Shown here: one piece after another, positions 1-12,306 of the stretch
Position numbering within the stretch: position 1 is the stretch's first letter
Layout of the letters: the number at the start of each line of letters is the position of its first letter
Origin: DATJKD01 sp963728295
Lineage (GTDB): Bacteria; Pseudomonadota; Gammaproteobacteria; Steroidobacterales; Steroidobacteraceae
Assembly (NCBI GenBank): GCA_963728295.1
Contig: CAVSKB010000021.1
Location: 1-24,812, forward strand
Length of the DNA stretch: 24,812 nucleotides
Direction of reading: 5' to 3'
The notes under the pieces: generated by a model
What the model saw: only the letters and a program-made list of their open reading frames with translations
What the model was told of the DNA's origin: nothing
The model's database searches: none
Made by a program: the position numbers and the translations under genes

Positions 1-132
1 TGCTTCTGGACCGAAAAAGCGCGCGCGCATGTCGTTGTCGATGCCAACGACGTCGAACTTCTCCTCGTGAAACCTTTTACAGGTTTCGGAACCGATGAGA
101 CCGGCTGATCCAGTAACTAAGGCGATACTCAT
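1..132 (-). CDS. NAD-dependent sugar epimerase/dehydratase, N-terminal fragment
   Basis: This is the first 44 codons of a short-chain dehydrogenase-type nucleotide-sugar enzyme; the rest lies beyond the left edge. The protein opens with MSIALVTGSAGLIGSE, the beta-1/glycine-rich loop (TGxxGxxG) that binds the NAD(P) pyrophosphate. Residues VVGIDND follow at the end of beta-2, where the acidic residue contacts the adenosine ribose. The family converts UDP-, GDP- or CDP-sugars by epimerisation or dehydration in the cytoplasm. The gene is the last visible member of the minus-strand polysaccharide cluster, about 96 bases after the glycosyltransferase stop. The substrate cannot be told from this fragment; a UDP-glucuronate or CDP-paratose epimerase-like enzyme is possible. 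Confidence 0.8.
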   Translation of the reverse strand, partial: MSIALVTGSAGLIGSETCKRFHEEKFDVVGIDNDMRARFFGPEA

Positions 133-228
133 AAGCGTCCTGGCGCGCTTACCCTCGTCATGTGAAACCCGGTAACCCAAATACCATCGTATCCACTCCT
201 GGAGCGCGAGAATGAGACATGTGCCGCG

Positions 229-1416
229 TCAATTAGTGCGCGCCGGCTTCACGGATGCCCGCATGAGCCGGTCGAGCGCCTTCCCGATGGCGGCGGGCCC
301 GTAAGCATCGACCGCAGCCTCCGCCGCGCGCCGTTCGAACAGGCGATTGGCCACGACACGCCGGAGTGTGCTCGCGATCGTTTCCGGTCTGTTATCGGGC
401 ATGTACGTGAGGCCTCGCTCCAACTCAGCCTCAAGTGGACCCATCGGCGTCGTAATGACGTGAGCATCCGCGGCAAGGTACTCAATGATCTTGAAGGCAA
501 ATACATTGCCCGGTGTGGCGCTCAAGTCATGTGGGTTAATGCCGATTCTCGCAGTACTCAGCAGCCGAGCGTTGTCCTGGCGGTTCAACAGACCATGAAA
601 AACGATGCTGGGGTCGCCTTGAGCTATCTGGCGAAGTTGGGTCGCCAGAACGCCATCGCCTGCTATGTGCAGCTGCCAGTCCGCCAATTGCGCCATGGAC
701 CATGCCTTGATCAGCGGAACAAGGCCCTTGCTGTCCGCAAACGTGCCGGAGAGACGACTCTATTCTTTTTCCGCTCCGCCCCTTGCCTCGCGTGTACCAG
801 TATGTCGTCGCTGATCACTCCCCGGACGAGCAGGCGGGGAATCTGCTCCGGAAATCGCGAAAGCAAGTGCGGCGACACACCCAGGCAACCTGATGCCGAA
901 TGTAATCCACCTTCTTCTCGCACCCGGAAGGTGCCGACGGGCGCGGAACCCGTCCTCATCGCGACCACGGACGTCGACAAAGAGATCATCTTCGAACTCC
1001 ACGACAACCGGTAATTCGAACCGATCCATCGCATGTTGAGCGCAGCTCACTTGAGGAGGCTTGAGGTTATAGACCAAGACAAGATCAAACCGAGCCGACT
1101 CATGGCGCTCCTGGAACAACGCCAACGTACGCCGAGAGGACCACCAGGCGTTCATGAATCGAACCGGAAGCGCCGACGCGTAGCTGACCGGAATCTCGGC
1201 ACTGAATGGGCGGGGCTCATCGAACGCGGGGAAATAGGCGAGGCGATTCTCTACGACCTCACCCTGGGAAAGAATCTCTACATCATGATCGCGCTCGGCT
1301 AGCAGCTCAGCGACCAGCTCGATCTTCAGGTTGCCAGCCAAGGCGAGATTTATTCGCGATGGTCGGCGCATAATCAAGGCCGGCCCCTGGTATGGGGCTA
1401 TGTAGGCTAACCGCAT
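229..1416 (-). CDS. group-1 (GT4-like) glycosyltransferase, two frameshifts
   Basis: A glycosyltransferase of about 395 residues that would add a sugar from a nucleotide donor to a growing lipid-linked glycan at the cytoplasmic membrane face. The start at 1416 gives MRLAYIAPYQGP, a usual GT-B N-terminal beta strand. The N-terminal half is in one frame to about 950, a middle piece with CLGVSPHLL is in a second, and the C-terminal half from about 745 is in a third (RVVFSGTFADSKG, then WQLHIAGDG and VFHGLL). The C-terminal section has the GT4 features: a glycine loop, INPHD, and FKIIEYLAA followed by VITTPMGP, where the acidic residue of the EX7E-type region lies. It follows the priming transferase by 28 bases, so co-transcription is likely. 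Donor and acceptor sugars are unknown. The frame breaks are probably sequencing indels. Confidence 0.85.
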
Positions 1417-1444
1417 CGAAGCTCTCCGGCGTGTGACTTCGACT

Positions 1445-2620
1445 TCAGGTGGCGCCGTCACGCCGGAGAACGACGAGCACCGTCTTGATCATTATTTTGA
1501 GGTCGAGCGCGATCGAGCAATTGCGAATGTAGCGCAGGTCGAGTCGCACCATGTCGTCGAACGACGTCCGGCTTCGACCCTCGACCTGCCAAAGACCCGT
1601 GATCCCCGGCCGAATATCGAGGATTCGGCGCAGGTGCCAGGACTGATATTTCTCGGCTTCGTAAAGCAACGGCGGCCGAGGCCCAACCAGGCTCATGTCG
1701 CCGTTCAGTACGTTGAACAGCTGCGGCAGCTCATCGATGCTCGTCGCGCGGATGAAAGCACCCACACGGGTAATCCGCGGGATCCGCCTTCAGCTTGTAG
1801 AGCGGATTGTCGTCATTGCCCTGATTGAATTCCTGGTGCTTGCCGTCGATGAGGTTTTGGACATACTCGCGATGGATCTGGTCGTCCGCATTGCGTGACC
1901 ATCGATCGGAACTTGTAGAAGACAAACGGCGCCCCACGCCTGCCAAGCCGGACCTGACGGAAGATGACCGGCCCAGGAGAGGTCACGCAATCGCCAACGC
2001 CGTCACCAGCATCAGGGGCGACAGCATCACCATCAAAGCAGCCGCCCCCGCAATGTCGAATGTCCGCTTGAGAAGTGCGGAAACACTCGAGGTGTTCGGG
2101 CCTGTCTTCGATCAGCAGCGGAAAGACCTCGGTGGGCGCCCCTTGGGGTGCCAGGAGACTGTCGAACACCTGGTCTGGGTATGTGCCGCTGCTCGTGGAG
2201 TACTCGAGATCGCCGGCGCGGCCGCGCAGATTGCGAATCAGCGTCTCGACGCCAACACCGTTTGTGTCGGGCAGAAGCAGTCGCCAGCCGATGTTCGCCG
2301 AGGTACCCGAGTATGTCGGTTTCCCGCTTGCTGCGTTGCAGAAGGTCCGCGAGCTGCTTGAGGTTCTGTATGTGCTGCCCGTCCGCAACACCCGTGTGGA
2401 AGACGATCATCGACAGAGGCGCTTTCGATCGGTCGGTGCGGCGCTTTTCGAGCTGAAGCTGCTTGAGGAACTGACTCTTCGCCAGCATATGGCTGGCGCT
2501 CGTCGGGCTGAGGGTCAGGCGCTTGTAAACGCCGGACGCGCCCGCCTCATCGACGACCCGCTCACCGCGCGAGCCCCGATCGCGGAGCTCACCGAGTAAA
2601 TCTTGTGCAAGATTTGGCAT
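1445..2620 (-). CDS. polyprenyl-phosphate sugar-1-phosphate transferase with degenerate GGDEF-like N-terminus, frameshifted
   Basis: The C-terminal half is a bacterial sugar transferase that primes exopolysaccharide or O-antigen synthesis by moving a sugar-1-phosphate to undecaprenyl phosphate. Visible marks are LKRTFDIAGAA, a hydrophobic helix ending ALAIA, SPGPVIFRQVRLGR, FYKFRSM, SIDELPQLFNVL, GDMSLVGPRPP and RPGITGLWQV. The N-terminal roughly 170 residues are not the usual membrane domain. FLKQLQLEKRRTDRSKAPLS and LQRSKRETDILGYLGEHRLA, followed by LLPDTNGVG, follow the outline of a GGDEF domain, but YLGEH replaces the GGDEF signature and the metal-binding D-x-D region is absent. It is therefore unlikely to make c-di-GMP. 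At least three frameshifts lie near 1755, 1890 and 2010, with another near 2290. The ATG at 2620 follows AAAGG and lies about 70 bases after a sigma-54-like promoter. Confidence 0.88.
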
Positions 2621-2698
2621 ACCGGCCTTTAGTACTTCACAGGTGCGCGACCCGAACCCAAGCACCTGTTGCTACGGTCGTCCGTGTCCAAAGGCAGC

Positions 2699-2715
2699 AT
2701 GCAACGCCCGTGCCA
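2699..2715 (-). promoter_or_regulatory. sigma-54 (-24/-12) promoter upstream of priming sugar transferase
   Basis: On the minus strand the sequence reads TGGCAC-GGGCG-TTGCAT. It has the invariant GG and GC at the -24/-12 spacing and matches the RpoN consensus TGGCAC-N5-TTGC exactly. Predicted transcription would start near 2690, about 70 bases before the ATG at 2620. RpoN-dependent activators (PrsR type) are known beside many exosortase-associated polysaccharide loci; none is visible in this window. Confidence 0.75.
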
Positions 2716-2766
2716 CGCCTGCACCTGGTCGTCGAACTTGCTGCCGAGCCTGCGTAATTTAGAGTA

Positions 2767-2788
2767 TTGCATGACTGCCGAAATGCAA
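2767..2788. promoter_or_regulatory. inverted repeat TTGCAT-N10-ATGCAA, possible operator or activator site
   Basis: A perfect 6-base inverted repeat with a 10-base spacer sits about 55-75 bases upstream of the -24 element of the sigma-54-type promoter. That is within the range where enhancer-binding activators can bind. It also overlaps an AT-richer stretch. No protein can be assigned to it from sequence. Confidence 0.35.
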
Positions 2789-2827
2789 CCTGTAAGATTT
2801 CTCGACACCGCCGGCCGCAGCGCCGCG

Positions 2828-3959
2828 TCAACCGAAGCGCTTGATCGGGCCGCTCGCGCAAGGCTCCGGATCGACTCGCCGACGATCGCGATCTGACCCT
2901 CGGTCAGTTCCGGCAAACATCGGCAGCGACAGCACCTCGTTCGCCGCCCGCTCGGAATGCGGGAACTGGCCCGCTCCGATAGCCCAGATCGGCAAACGCC
3001 GGCAGCAGATGGACCGGGATCGGGTAGTGGATGCCGGTCTGGATCCCTGCGGCGTGCAGCGCTTCCTGCCATGCCTGCACGCTCGGCCGTGCGGATGGCA
3101 TAGACGTGGTAGACGTGGCGCGCGTACGGCATCGCCGTCGGAGTCGCGCACGCCGCTGCCGGCAAGCAGCTCGTCGTAGCGCGCGCGCCGCGGCGCGCCG
3201 CGCTTCGGTCCAGCGCCTCGAGGTGCCGCAGCTTGACGCGCAGCACGGCGCCCTGGATGCCTTCCAGCCGGAAGTTGTAGCCCTTCAGCACGTGCTGGTA
3301 CTTCTTCTCGGCACCCCAGTCGCGCAGCATGCGGATCGTGCGGGCGTAGCTCGGCGTTGTCGGTCACGACCATGCCGCCCTCGCCGTAGGCGCCCAGGTT
3401 CTTGCCGGGATAGAAGCTGAAGCAGCCCATGTCGCCCATGCTGCCGGCGCGCCGGCCCTTGTACTCGGCGCCGTGCGCCTGGCACGCGTCCTCGATCACG
3501 ATGCAGGCCGTGCCGCCGCGCGATCGTCCAGGATCGGATCCATGTCCGCCGGCTGGCCGTACAGGTGCACCGGGATGATCGCCTTGGTTCGCGGCGTGAT
3601 CGCCGCCTCGATCGCAGCCGGATCCATCGTGAACGTACGCGGATCGATGTCGACGAACACCGGCGTCGCGCCGGTGTAGTCGATCGCCGACACCGTGGCC
3701 ACGAAGGTGAACGGCACGGTGATGACTTCGTCGCCCGGGCCGACGCCGGCGGCGAGCAGCGCCAGGTGCAGCGCGCTGGTGCCCGTGTTCACGCCGATGC
3801 CGTGCGGCGCCTGGCAATAGGCGGCGAACTCCTCCTCGAACGCCGCCACTTCGCTGCCCAAGCGTGAACTGGCAGCTGTCGAGCACGCCCTGGATCGCGG
3901 CGTTCACCTCGTCCTTGATCGATAGCGTACTGCGCCTTCAGATCGACGAACGGAATCAC
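2828..3959 (-). CDS. DegT/DnrJ/EryC1-family sugar aminotransferase, several frameshifts
   Basis: A PLP-dependent aminotransferase of about 375 residues that would put an amino group on a keto nucleotide sugar. Starting at GTG 3959 it reads VIPFVDLKAQYA, a typical family N-terminus. Later segments are GVNTGTSALHLALLAAGVG (PLP phosphate binding), VIEDACQAHGAEYKG and CFSFYPGKNLGAYGEGG, where the lysine after PG forms the Schiff base. Then come YNFRLEGIQGAVLRVKL, TGIHYPIPVH and LPELTEGQIAIV. Conserved pieces alternate between frames near 3880, 3515, 3340, 3200 and 2910, so the raw sequence encodes no intact product. The end at the TGA at 2828 assumes one more shift; otherwise reading stays open towards the next promoter. 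The GTG overlaps the end of the oxidoreductase, which implies translational coupling. Confidence 0.85.
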
Positions 3960-4990
3960 GATGCTCTTCCCCTGACGTTGGATGTACACGGTTTCGCCCT
4001 TGCGCCGCATCGAGCTGGTGGCCGCCTCGATCAGCTCGACCACGCGCAGGCCGAGCTGGCCGTCGGTCTCGCGGCGTCTTGCCGTGCTCGATGCAATCGA
4101 CGAAGTGCTCGCCCTCGACGCGCAGCGCTTCGGTGACGGCGAGCTTCGGCGCCCACATGTCGCCGGTGCGGTAGCCGACGCGCATCTCCTGGATCTGCTC
4201 GGGTCGTCGGTGAAGCTGACGCCCTTGTCGTAGACCTTGATCTTCTCGCTCGGCTCGAGGTCGTCGTAGGTGATCATCTTCTTGCTGCCGCCGACCAGGA
4301 TCTGCCGCACCTTCACCGGCGCCAGCCAGCTCACGTTGGCGTGGGCGATGGTGCCGGAGTCGTAGAACAGCGTGACGTAGGCGAGGTTCTCGGGCGTGCC
4401 CGGGAAAGTGATTCGTGCCGCTCGCCGACACCGCCACCGGGTGCTCGCCGAGGAGGTAGTCGAGGATCGAGAAGTCGTGCACCGCGAGGTCGGAGATCAC
4501 GCTGACGTCGCGCTGGAACAGCCCGAGGTTGACTCGGATCGAGTCGTAGTAGTAGATCGCGCCCGAGTTCGCCGCTCTTGATGATCTCGGCCATCTTGCG
4601 CACCGCGCCGGTGTAGATGAAGGTGTGGTCGACGAGCAGCACGCAGCTTGCGCCGCTCGGCTTCGTCGACCAGCTTGCGCGCCTGGAGCGACGTCTCGGC
4701 CATCGGCTTCTCGAGCCAGAGGTGCTTGCCGGCCCTGAGCGCCGCCATGCCCAGCTCGAAGTGCGTGCTGACCGGCGTGGCGATCGCGATGGCGTCGATC
4801 GCCGGGTCGCGCAGCAGATCCTGGAAGTCGGTCGTGGTCTTCACGGCCGGATAGCGGCGCTGCACGAGCGTCGAGCTTCGCGGGATCGAGATCCGCGACC
4901 GCGGCGACCGTCGCCCCGGGCGTCTCGGCGAAATTGCGGACGAGGTTCGGACCCCAGTAGCCGTAGCCGACGACGCCGATGTCTGATCAT
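3956..4990 (-). CDS. Gfo/Idh/MocA-family sugar-nucleotide oxidoreductase, frameshifted
   Basis: An NAD(P)-dependent dehydrogenase of about 345 residues, WlbA/WbpB-like, that would oxidise C3 of a UDP-sugar before transamination by the adjacent DegT enzyme. The ATG at 4990 follows AGGAGG by 8 bases. A one-base slip after the start then gives DIGVVGYGYWGPNLVRNFAE, the Rossmann loop. Further pieces are DAIAIATPVSTHFELGMAAL, HLWLEKPMAE (the EKP motif with the catalytic-region lysine), VDHTFIYTGAVRKMAEII and ISDLAVHDFSILDYLLGEHP (family D-x-x-x-H motif). The C-terminal part is VGGSKKMITYDDLEP. Frame changes lie near 4985, 4870, 4650, 4575, 4410 and 4200. The exact stop is uncertain: TGA at 3956 overlaps the GTG of the next gene, but the conserved C-terminal frame reads through it. 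Confidence 0.85.
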
Positions 4991-5011
4991 AACGCTTGTC
5001 CTCCTGGCTGA

Positions 5012-5548
5012 TTAGATCGTCGTGTCCGCCTGTGACTCGCCGACTGCCTCAGTTCGTGCACCGCTGATCGCTTGCGCGTGTCGCCGATGACGCGTGCCGG
5101 CACGCCGGCGACGATGGCGTAGTCCGGCACGTCTCGCGTCACCACCGCGCCGGCGCCGACCAGGCGCCTCTCGCCGATCGTGACGCCGGCACACGATGGT
5201 CGGCGTTGCGAGCCGATGGACGCGCGCTCGCTTCACGCAGCGTCGGCTCCACCTTCCAGTCGGCTTCGGTCTGCGGGCTGCCGTCGGCATTGGTGGCGCG
5301 CGGATAGCGGTCGTTGATGAACATCACGCCGTGGCCGACGAAGACCTCGTCCTCGATCGACCACGCCCTCGCAGATGAAGCGTGTGCGACGAGATCTTGC
5401 AGCGGGCGCCGATGCTGGCGTTCTTCTGAATCTCGACGAAGGCGCCGATCTTCGTCTCGTCGCCGATCCTGCAGCCGTAGAGGTTGACCAGCTCCGGATG
5501 AAAGATCCGAACGTTTGCTCCCAGAGCGACGGAGTCGGCGATCGGCAT
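5012..5548 (-). CDS. left-handed beta-helix sugar N-acetyltransferase, frameshifted
   Basis: A hexapeptide-repeat acyltransferase of about 178 residues, probably acetylating the amino group added by the DegT enzyme (WlbB/WbpD-like role). From the ATG at 5548 the product reads MPIADSVALGANVRIFHPEL, then IGDETKIGAFVEIQKNASIG, the period-six repeat with small or aliphatic residues that forms the beta helix. Next is EDEVFVGHGVMFINDRYPRA, where the histidine of the VGHG-FIND region is the usual catalytic base. The C-terminal part has VGAGAVVTRDVPDYAIVAG and GVPARVIGDTR, the classic end of the family. Frames break near 5390, 5360, 5240, 5170 and 5070. The stop at 5012 leaves 21 bases, with AGGAGG, before the oxidoreductase start. 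Confidence 0.85.
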
Positions 5549-5685
5549 GGGTCACCAATCCAGGCAAGCGCGGACGACAGTGTCGGACCCGTAGTGCGGG
5601 TTCGTAGCCTTATACGTCGATGGTAACAGCTTGCCGCCATCCTGCGACGCCTCACTCGCCTTATGTAAAAGCCTGCACGTCACTC

Positions 5686-6977
5686 TCAGCCGGACTTGCT
5701 CGAGTTGTCCGATTTTGAACCGTATCCGCCATATCCGTACGCCCCGTAGCCGTAGTAACTGCCAGGCGACTCGCTTTGCTCTGGTTGAGGACGAGACCGA
5801 TGGGCTTGTCCTCGCCGATGTATCCGATTGCCTCGAGTACCGCCTGCTGCGGCGTCACGCCCGCGCGCACAACCAGAACGATCTGCCCGACAAGCGACGT
5901 CAGGACACGAGCTTCGTTCGTCAGCAGCAACGGTGGCGAATCGAACAGGACTACGCGATTGGTGGCATGCGATTCCAGACGCAACACCGTCGTCCTGCAT
6001 GCGTGCACTGGCAAGCAACTCAGTCGCCACATCCCCTTCGCAACGCCCGGCGGGCAGGAAATGCAGGCCAGGTACGTCGGTGCGAAGGATCAGCGACTCG
6101 ATGTCGACGGAGTCGTCAGTCAATCGCCTCCAGCAGCCCGGGCGCCGTGTCCAAATCGAACAACCCGCTGACCTGCGGCTTGGCGACGTCTGCATCGACC
6201 ACCAGGATTTCGAGATCCCTTTCGCGCGCCAGGCTCAAGGCGAGGTTGAGCGTACTGAAGGTCTTGCCTTCTCCCGGTAACGCGCTGGTCATCATTAGAA
6301 GCCGGCCGTTCGCCATCGCCGGGACACCCTTACCGAGCGCGTTGGCGAGCAGCGTTCGCTTTATCTGGCGGAACTGGTTCGCTACGAGCCGCTCCTGGGA
6401 CTCCGGCGGCAGTAGTCCGATTTCGCGTAGCCTGGCCCTGTCGAAACGGACCACCGGGCGTGCGCGCGGCATCAGACAGCGGGACGAGCTGCGGTGCAGC
6501 GGACGGACCTTCGGCGGCGACTGCCTGCGGCTCATCGAGCGCCTCGAGAGTCGGCAATGCATCGAGGTTGTCGGTCCGTGTGGCGTGCGCCGCGCCCGTG
6601 GTGCACTGCATGCTGCGCGTCCGTCCCATCGAGCGGGCGAACTGGCCGTCCGTGCTCCCGCAACCTTACGGCCAGCTCGTACAGACCCAGCGCGCAGGTG
6701 ATCGCCGTCGTCCAGCCGAACCCTGTGGCCGTAGCCGACCCGTTCCGTCGCATCGTTGATGAATACCCCGTTGCGGCTGGTATCCCTCAGCCAGAAGCTG
6801 CCGTCCCGGAACTCGATCTCGCAGTGCTGACCGGACACATAGGCTTTCGGGTCCGGAAGCGCCCAGTAGTTGTCCGGCGACCGCCCGATGTTGCCTCCGC
6901 CTGGGCCCAAATACGCGCAGTCGGTGCTTGGCGAGCTCGTGGCAGGGATCCCGGACGATCTGAATTTCCAGTTCCAT
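5686..6977 (-). CDS. FHA-domain fusion to exosortase-locus-type tyrosine autokinase
   Basis: A bacterial tyrosine kinase (BY-kinase) of about 430 residues that controls polysaccharide chain length through autophosphorylation, carrying an extra N-terminal FHA domain. The ATG at 6977 gives MELEIQIVRDP. The FHA part has GRSPDN, YVSGQHCEI and TSRNGVFIN, the GR, SxxH and NG residues that bind phosphothreonine. A proline/alanine-rich linker follows. Then comes VRFDRARLREIGLLPPESQE with a RQIKRTLL segment, typical of the kinase found with XrtA-type exosortases. The Walker A is TSALPGEGKTFST (about 6260-6285), the second Walker motif is ILVVDADVAKP, and a downstream strand is VVLFDSPPLLL. The tail SYYGYGAYGYGGYG has six tyrosines, the autophosphorylation cluster. 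The FHA and Walker A parts share one open frame from 6910 to 6116; compensating shifts fall in the linker, and others lie near 6105, 6030 and 5775. Confidence 0.9.
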
Positions 6978-7009
6978 TGGTCCGTAGCTAGACGCCGGCG
7001 AAGGTCATT

Positions 7010-7053
7010 GACCCCACGCGATTGATTCTATTCAACTTATTGACTGGGGTCCA
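7010..7053 (-). promoter_or_regulatory. sigma-70-like promoter bracketed by an inverted repeat, upstream of the FHA-kinase gene
   Basis: On the minus strand TGGACC (7053-7048) and TAGAAT (7030-7025) are separated by 17 bases, about 48 bases before the kinase ATG at 6977. The arms GACCCCA (7010-7016) and TGGGGTC (7045-7051) form a 7-base inverted repeat, one arm over the -35 and one near the predicted start of transcription. This layout would suit an operator. The -35 matches only four of six consensus bases. Confidence 0.4.
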
Positions 7054-7104
7054 TGACGCGCAGACAAAGCTGCAAATGTTGGCGCCGGAGGTCTTCGCGA
7101 ATCG

Positions 7105-7179
7105 TGGTGGGCGCGCCTGGGATCGAACCAGGGACCCCTACCATGTCAAGGTAGTGCTCTACCGCTGAGCTACGCGCCC
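7105..7179 (-). tRNA. tRNA-Val (anticodon GAC)
   Basis: A complete cloverleaf of 75 bases including an encoded CCA. The acceptor stem GGGCGCG pairs with CGCGCCC, and the D arm reads GCTCAGCGGTAGAGC. The anticodon stem CTACC/GGTAG closes loop TTGACAT with anticodon GAC, and the T arm is CCTGGTTCGATCCCAGG. It lies 62 bases downstream of the uvrB stop on the same strand and precedes the polysaccharide cluster. Confidence 0.96.
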
Positions 7180-7241
7180 ATGATCGGGCGGCGAACGATA
7201 CACGAAGCCGACACCAACTGGAAATGGTGCGCTTGCCATGG

Positions 7242-10923
<3,682 letters not shown>

Positions 10924-10970
10924 GGGAATCGTCTAAGATACCTGTCCCTCTGCATCCGCGGAAATCTACA

Positions 10971-12154
10971 GTGCCCGTCGCCCTTGCGGAGCGCGTAAAG
11001 CGCGTCAAGCCCTCTCCCACCGTCGCCCTGAACGGACGCGTCGTCCGACTTCGCGTCCGAAGGCCACGACATCATTGGCCTCGGCGTCGGCGAGCCGGAT
11101 TTCGACACTCCTGCCCACATAGGTGATGCCGGAGTCGCCGCGATTCGCGGCGGATTTACACGCTACACGCCGGTCGAAGGCACGGCGGAGCTAAAGGACG
11201 CGATCGCGGCAAAGTTCCGGCGCGACAACGCGCTCAATACTCGCGTCCGCAGATTCTCGTATCGACCGGGGCGAAGCAAACCATCTACAACATGGTGATG
11301 GCGGTACTGAACCCCGGCGACGAAGCGGTGATTCCGGCGCCGTACTGGGTATCGTACCCCGACATGGTGCTGCTCGCCGACGGCGTCCCGGTTCTGCCGT
11401 ATTGCGGGCCCGAACACGGCTACAAGATCACCCCTGCGCAGCTCGAGGCGGCGATCACACCGCGGACCCGGCTCCTCATCCTCAACAGCCCGAACAACCC
11501 GACCGGCGCGGCCTACACGAAGCGCGAGCTCGTCGGCCCTGGGAGAGGTGCTGCTTCGCCACCCGCGCGTGCTGATCTGCACGGACGACATGTACGAGCA
11601 CATCTATTGGGGGTCGGAGCCGTTCTGCAGCCTGCTCACGGCGGTGCCTGCGTTGTACGACCGTACGGTTACGGTCAACGGGGTTTCGAAGAGCTACGCC
11701 ATGACAGGCTGGCGCATCGGCTACTGCGGCGGCCCCCCGGAGATCATCGAGGCGATGGCGACCATCCAGAGTCAGAGCACGACCAACCCGAGCTCGATCG
11801 CGCAGAAGGCGGCCACGGCTGCCCTGCTCGGCGACCAGTCGTGCGTGACCGAGATGAACCGCCACTTCAAGTCTCGGCACGATTTTTTCAATGACGGGCT
11901 CAACCGTCTGCCGGGGTTCAAGGTGCTGCCCGCAGCCGGAACCTTCTATGCCTGGTGTGACGTCACGGCCGCGATCGCAGGCTTCAGGCTGCCGGACGAC
12001 GACGCGTTCGCCGAGCACCTACTCGAACAGGCGGGCGTAGCGGGCGTTCCCGGCTCCGGTTTCGGCGGGCCGGGCCACATCAGATTTTCGTTTGCGACCA
12101 GCCGTGAGTTGCTGGCCCAGGCGCTCGAGCGCATAGGCCGGGCTACTGGGTTGA
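10971..12154 (+). CDS. class I aminotransferase, aspartate aminotransferase-like, frameshifted
   Basis: A PLP-dependent aminotransferase of about 395 residues, probably transferring the amino group of aspartate to 2-oxoglutarate. GTG at 10971 gives VPVALAERVKRVKPSPTVAL, the usual N-terminus of this subgroup. Then come DIIGLGVGEPDFDTPAHIGD (substrate-gating glycine loop), STGAKQTIYNMVMAVLNPGD, PAPYWVSYPDMVLLADG and LLILNSPNNPTGAAYTK. Further on are DDMYEHIYW, where Asp and Tyr hold the PLP, and VNGVSKSYAMTGWRIGYCGG, whose lysine binds PLP. FSFATSRELL lies near the C-terminus after the carboxylate-binding Arg. Frames change near 11060, 11245 and 11535. The stop at 12154 needs one more slip; the raw frame otherwise reads through the tRNA. 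It is divergent from uvrB, an arrangement also seen in Pseudomonas. Confidence 0.9.
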
Positions 12155-12196
12155 CTCCCCGGGGCCGAATCCGCAGAATTCCGCCCCTTTTCCGGT

Positions 12197-12271
12197 TCCG
12201 GCATAGCTCAGCGGTAGAGCAGCTGACTGTTAATCAGCGGGTCCGTGGTTCGAATCCACGTGCCGGAGCCA
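12197..12271 (+). tRNA. tRNA-Asn (anticodon GTT)
   Basis: A 75-base tRNA with encoded CCA. The acceptor stem TCCGGCA pairs with TGCCGGA, the D arm reads GCTCAGCGGTAGAGC, the anticodon stem GCTGA/TCAGC closes loop CTGTTAA with anticodon GTT, and the T arm is CGTGGTTCGAATCCACG. It lies about 40 bases after the aminotransferase and faces the Sco gene. Confidence 0.96.
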
Positions 12272-12306
12272 ATCCGACACACGCGTAGAGTCGCGCGGAA
12301 CGCCGG

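Noticed and set aside
1445..2620. Active diguanylate cyclase
   Set aside because: The GGDEF signature is replaced by LGEHR and the metal-binding aspartates are missing, so only the fold outline remains.
5631..6701. 356-residue plus-strand open frame
   Set aside because: It lies antisense to the FHA-kinase gene, whose Walker and FHA motifs are clear; no family resemblance in the plus frame.
7037..7241. UvrB C-terminus continuing through tRNA-Val
   Set aside because: UvrB ends just after the UVR motif, and the tRNA cloverleaf is perfect.
10924..10970. LexA box between uvrB and the aminotransferase
   Set aside because: CTGT and ACAG occur, but 22 bases apart instead of 8, so it is not an SOS box.
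12155..12288. Aminotransferase reading through the tRNA-Asn gene
   Set aside because: The family ends near residue 395 and the tail would be translated tRNA; a small indel near 12150 explains the open frame.
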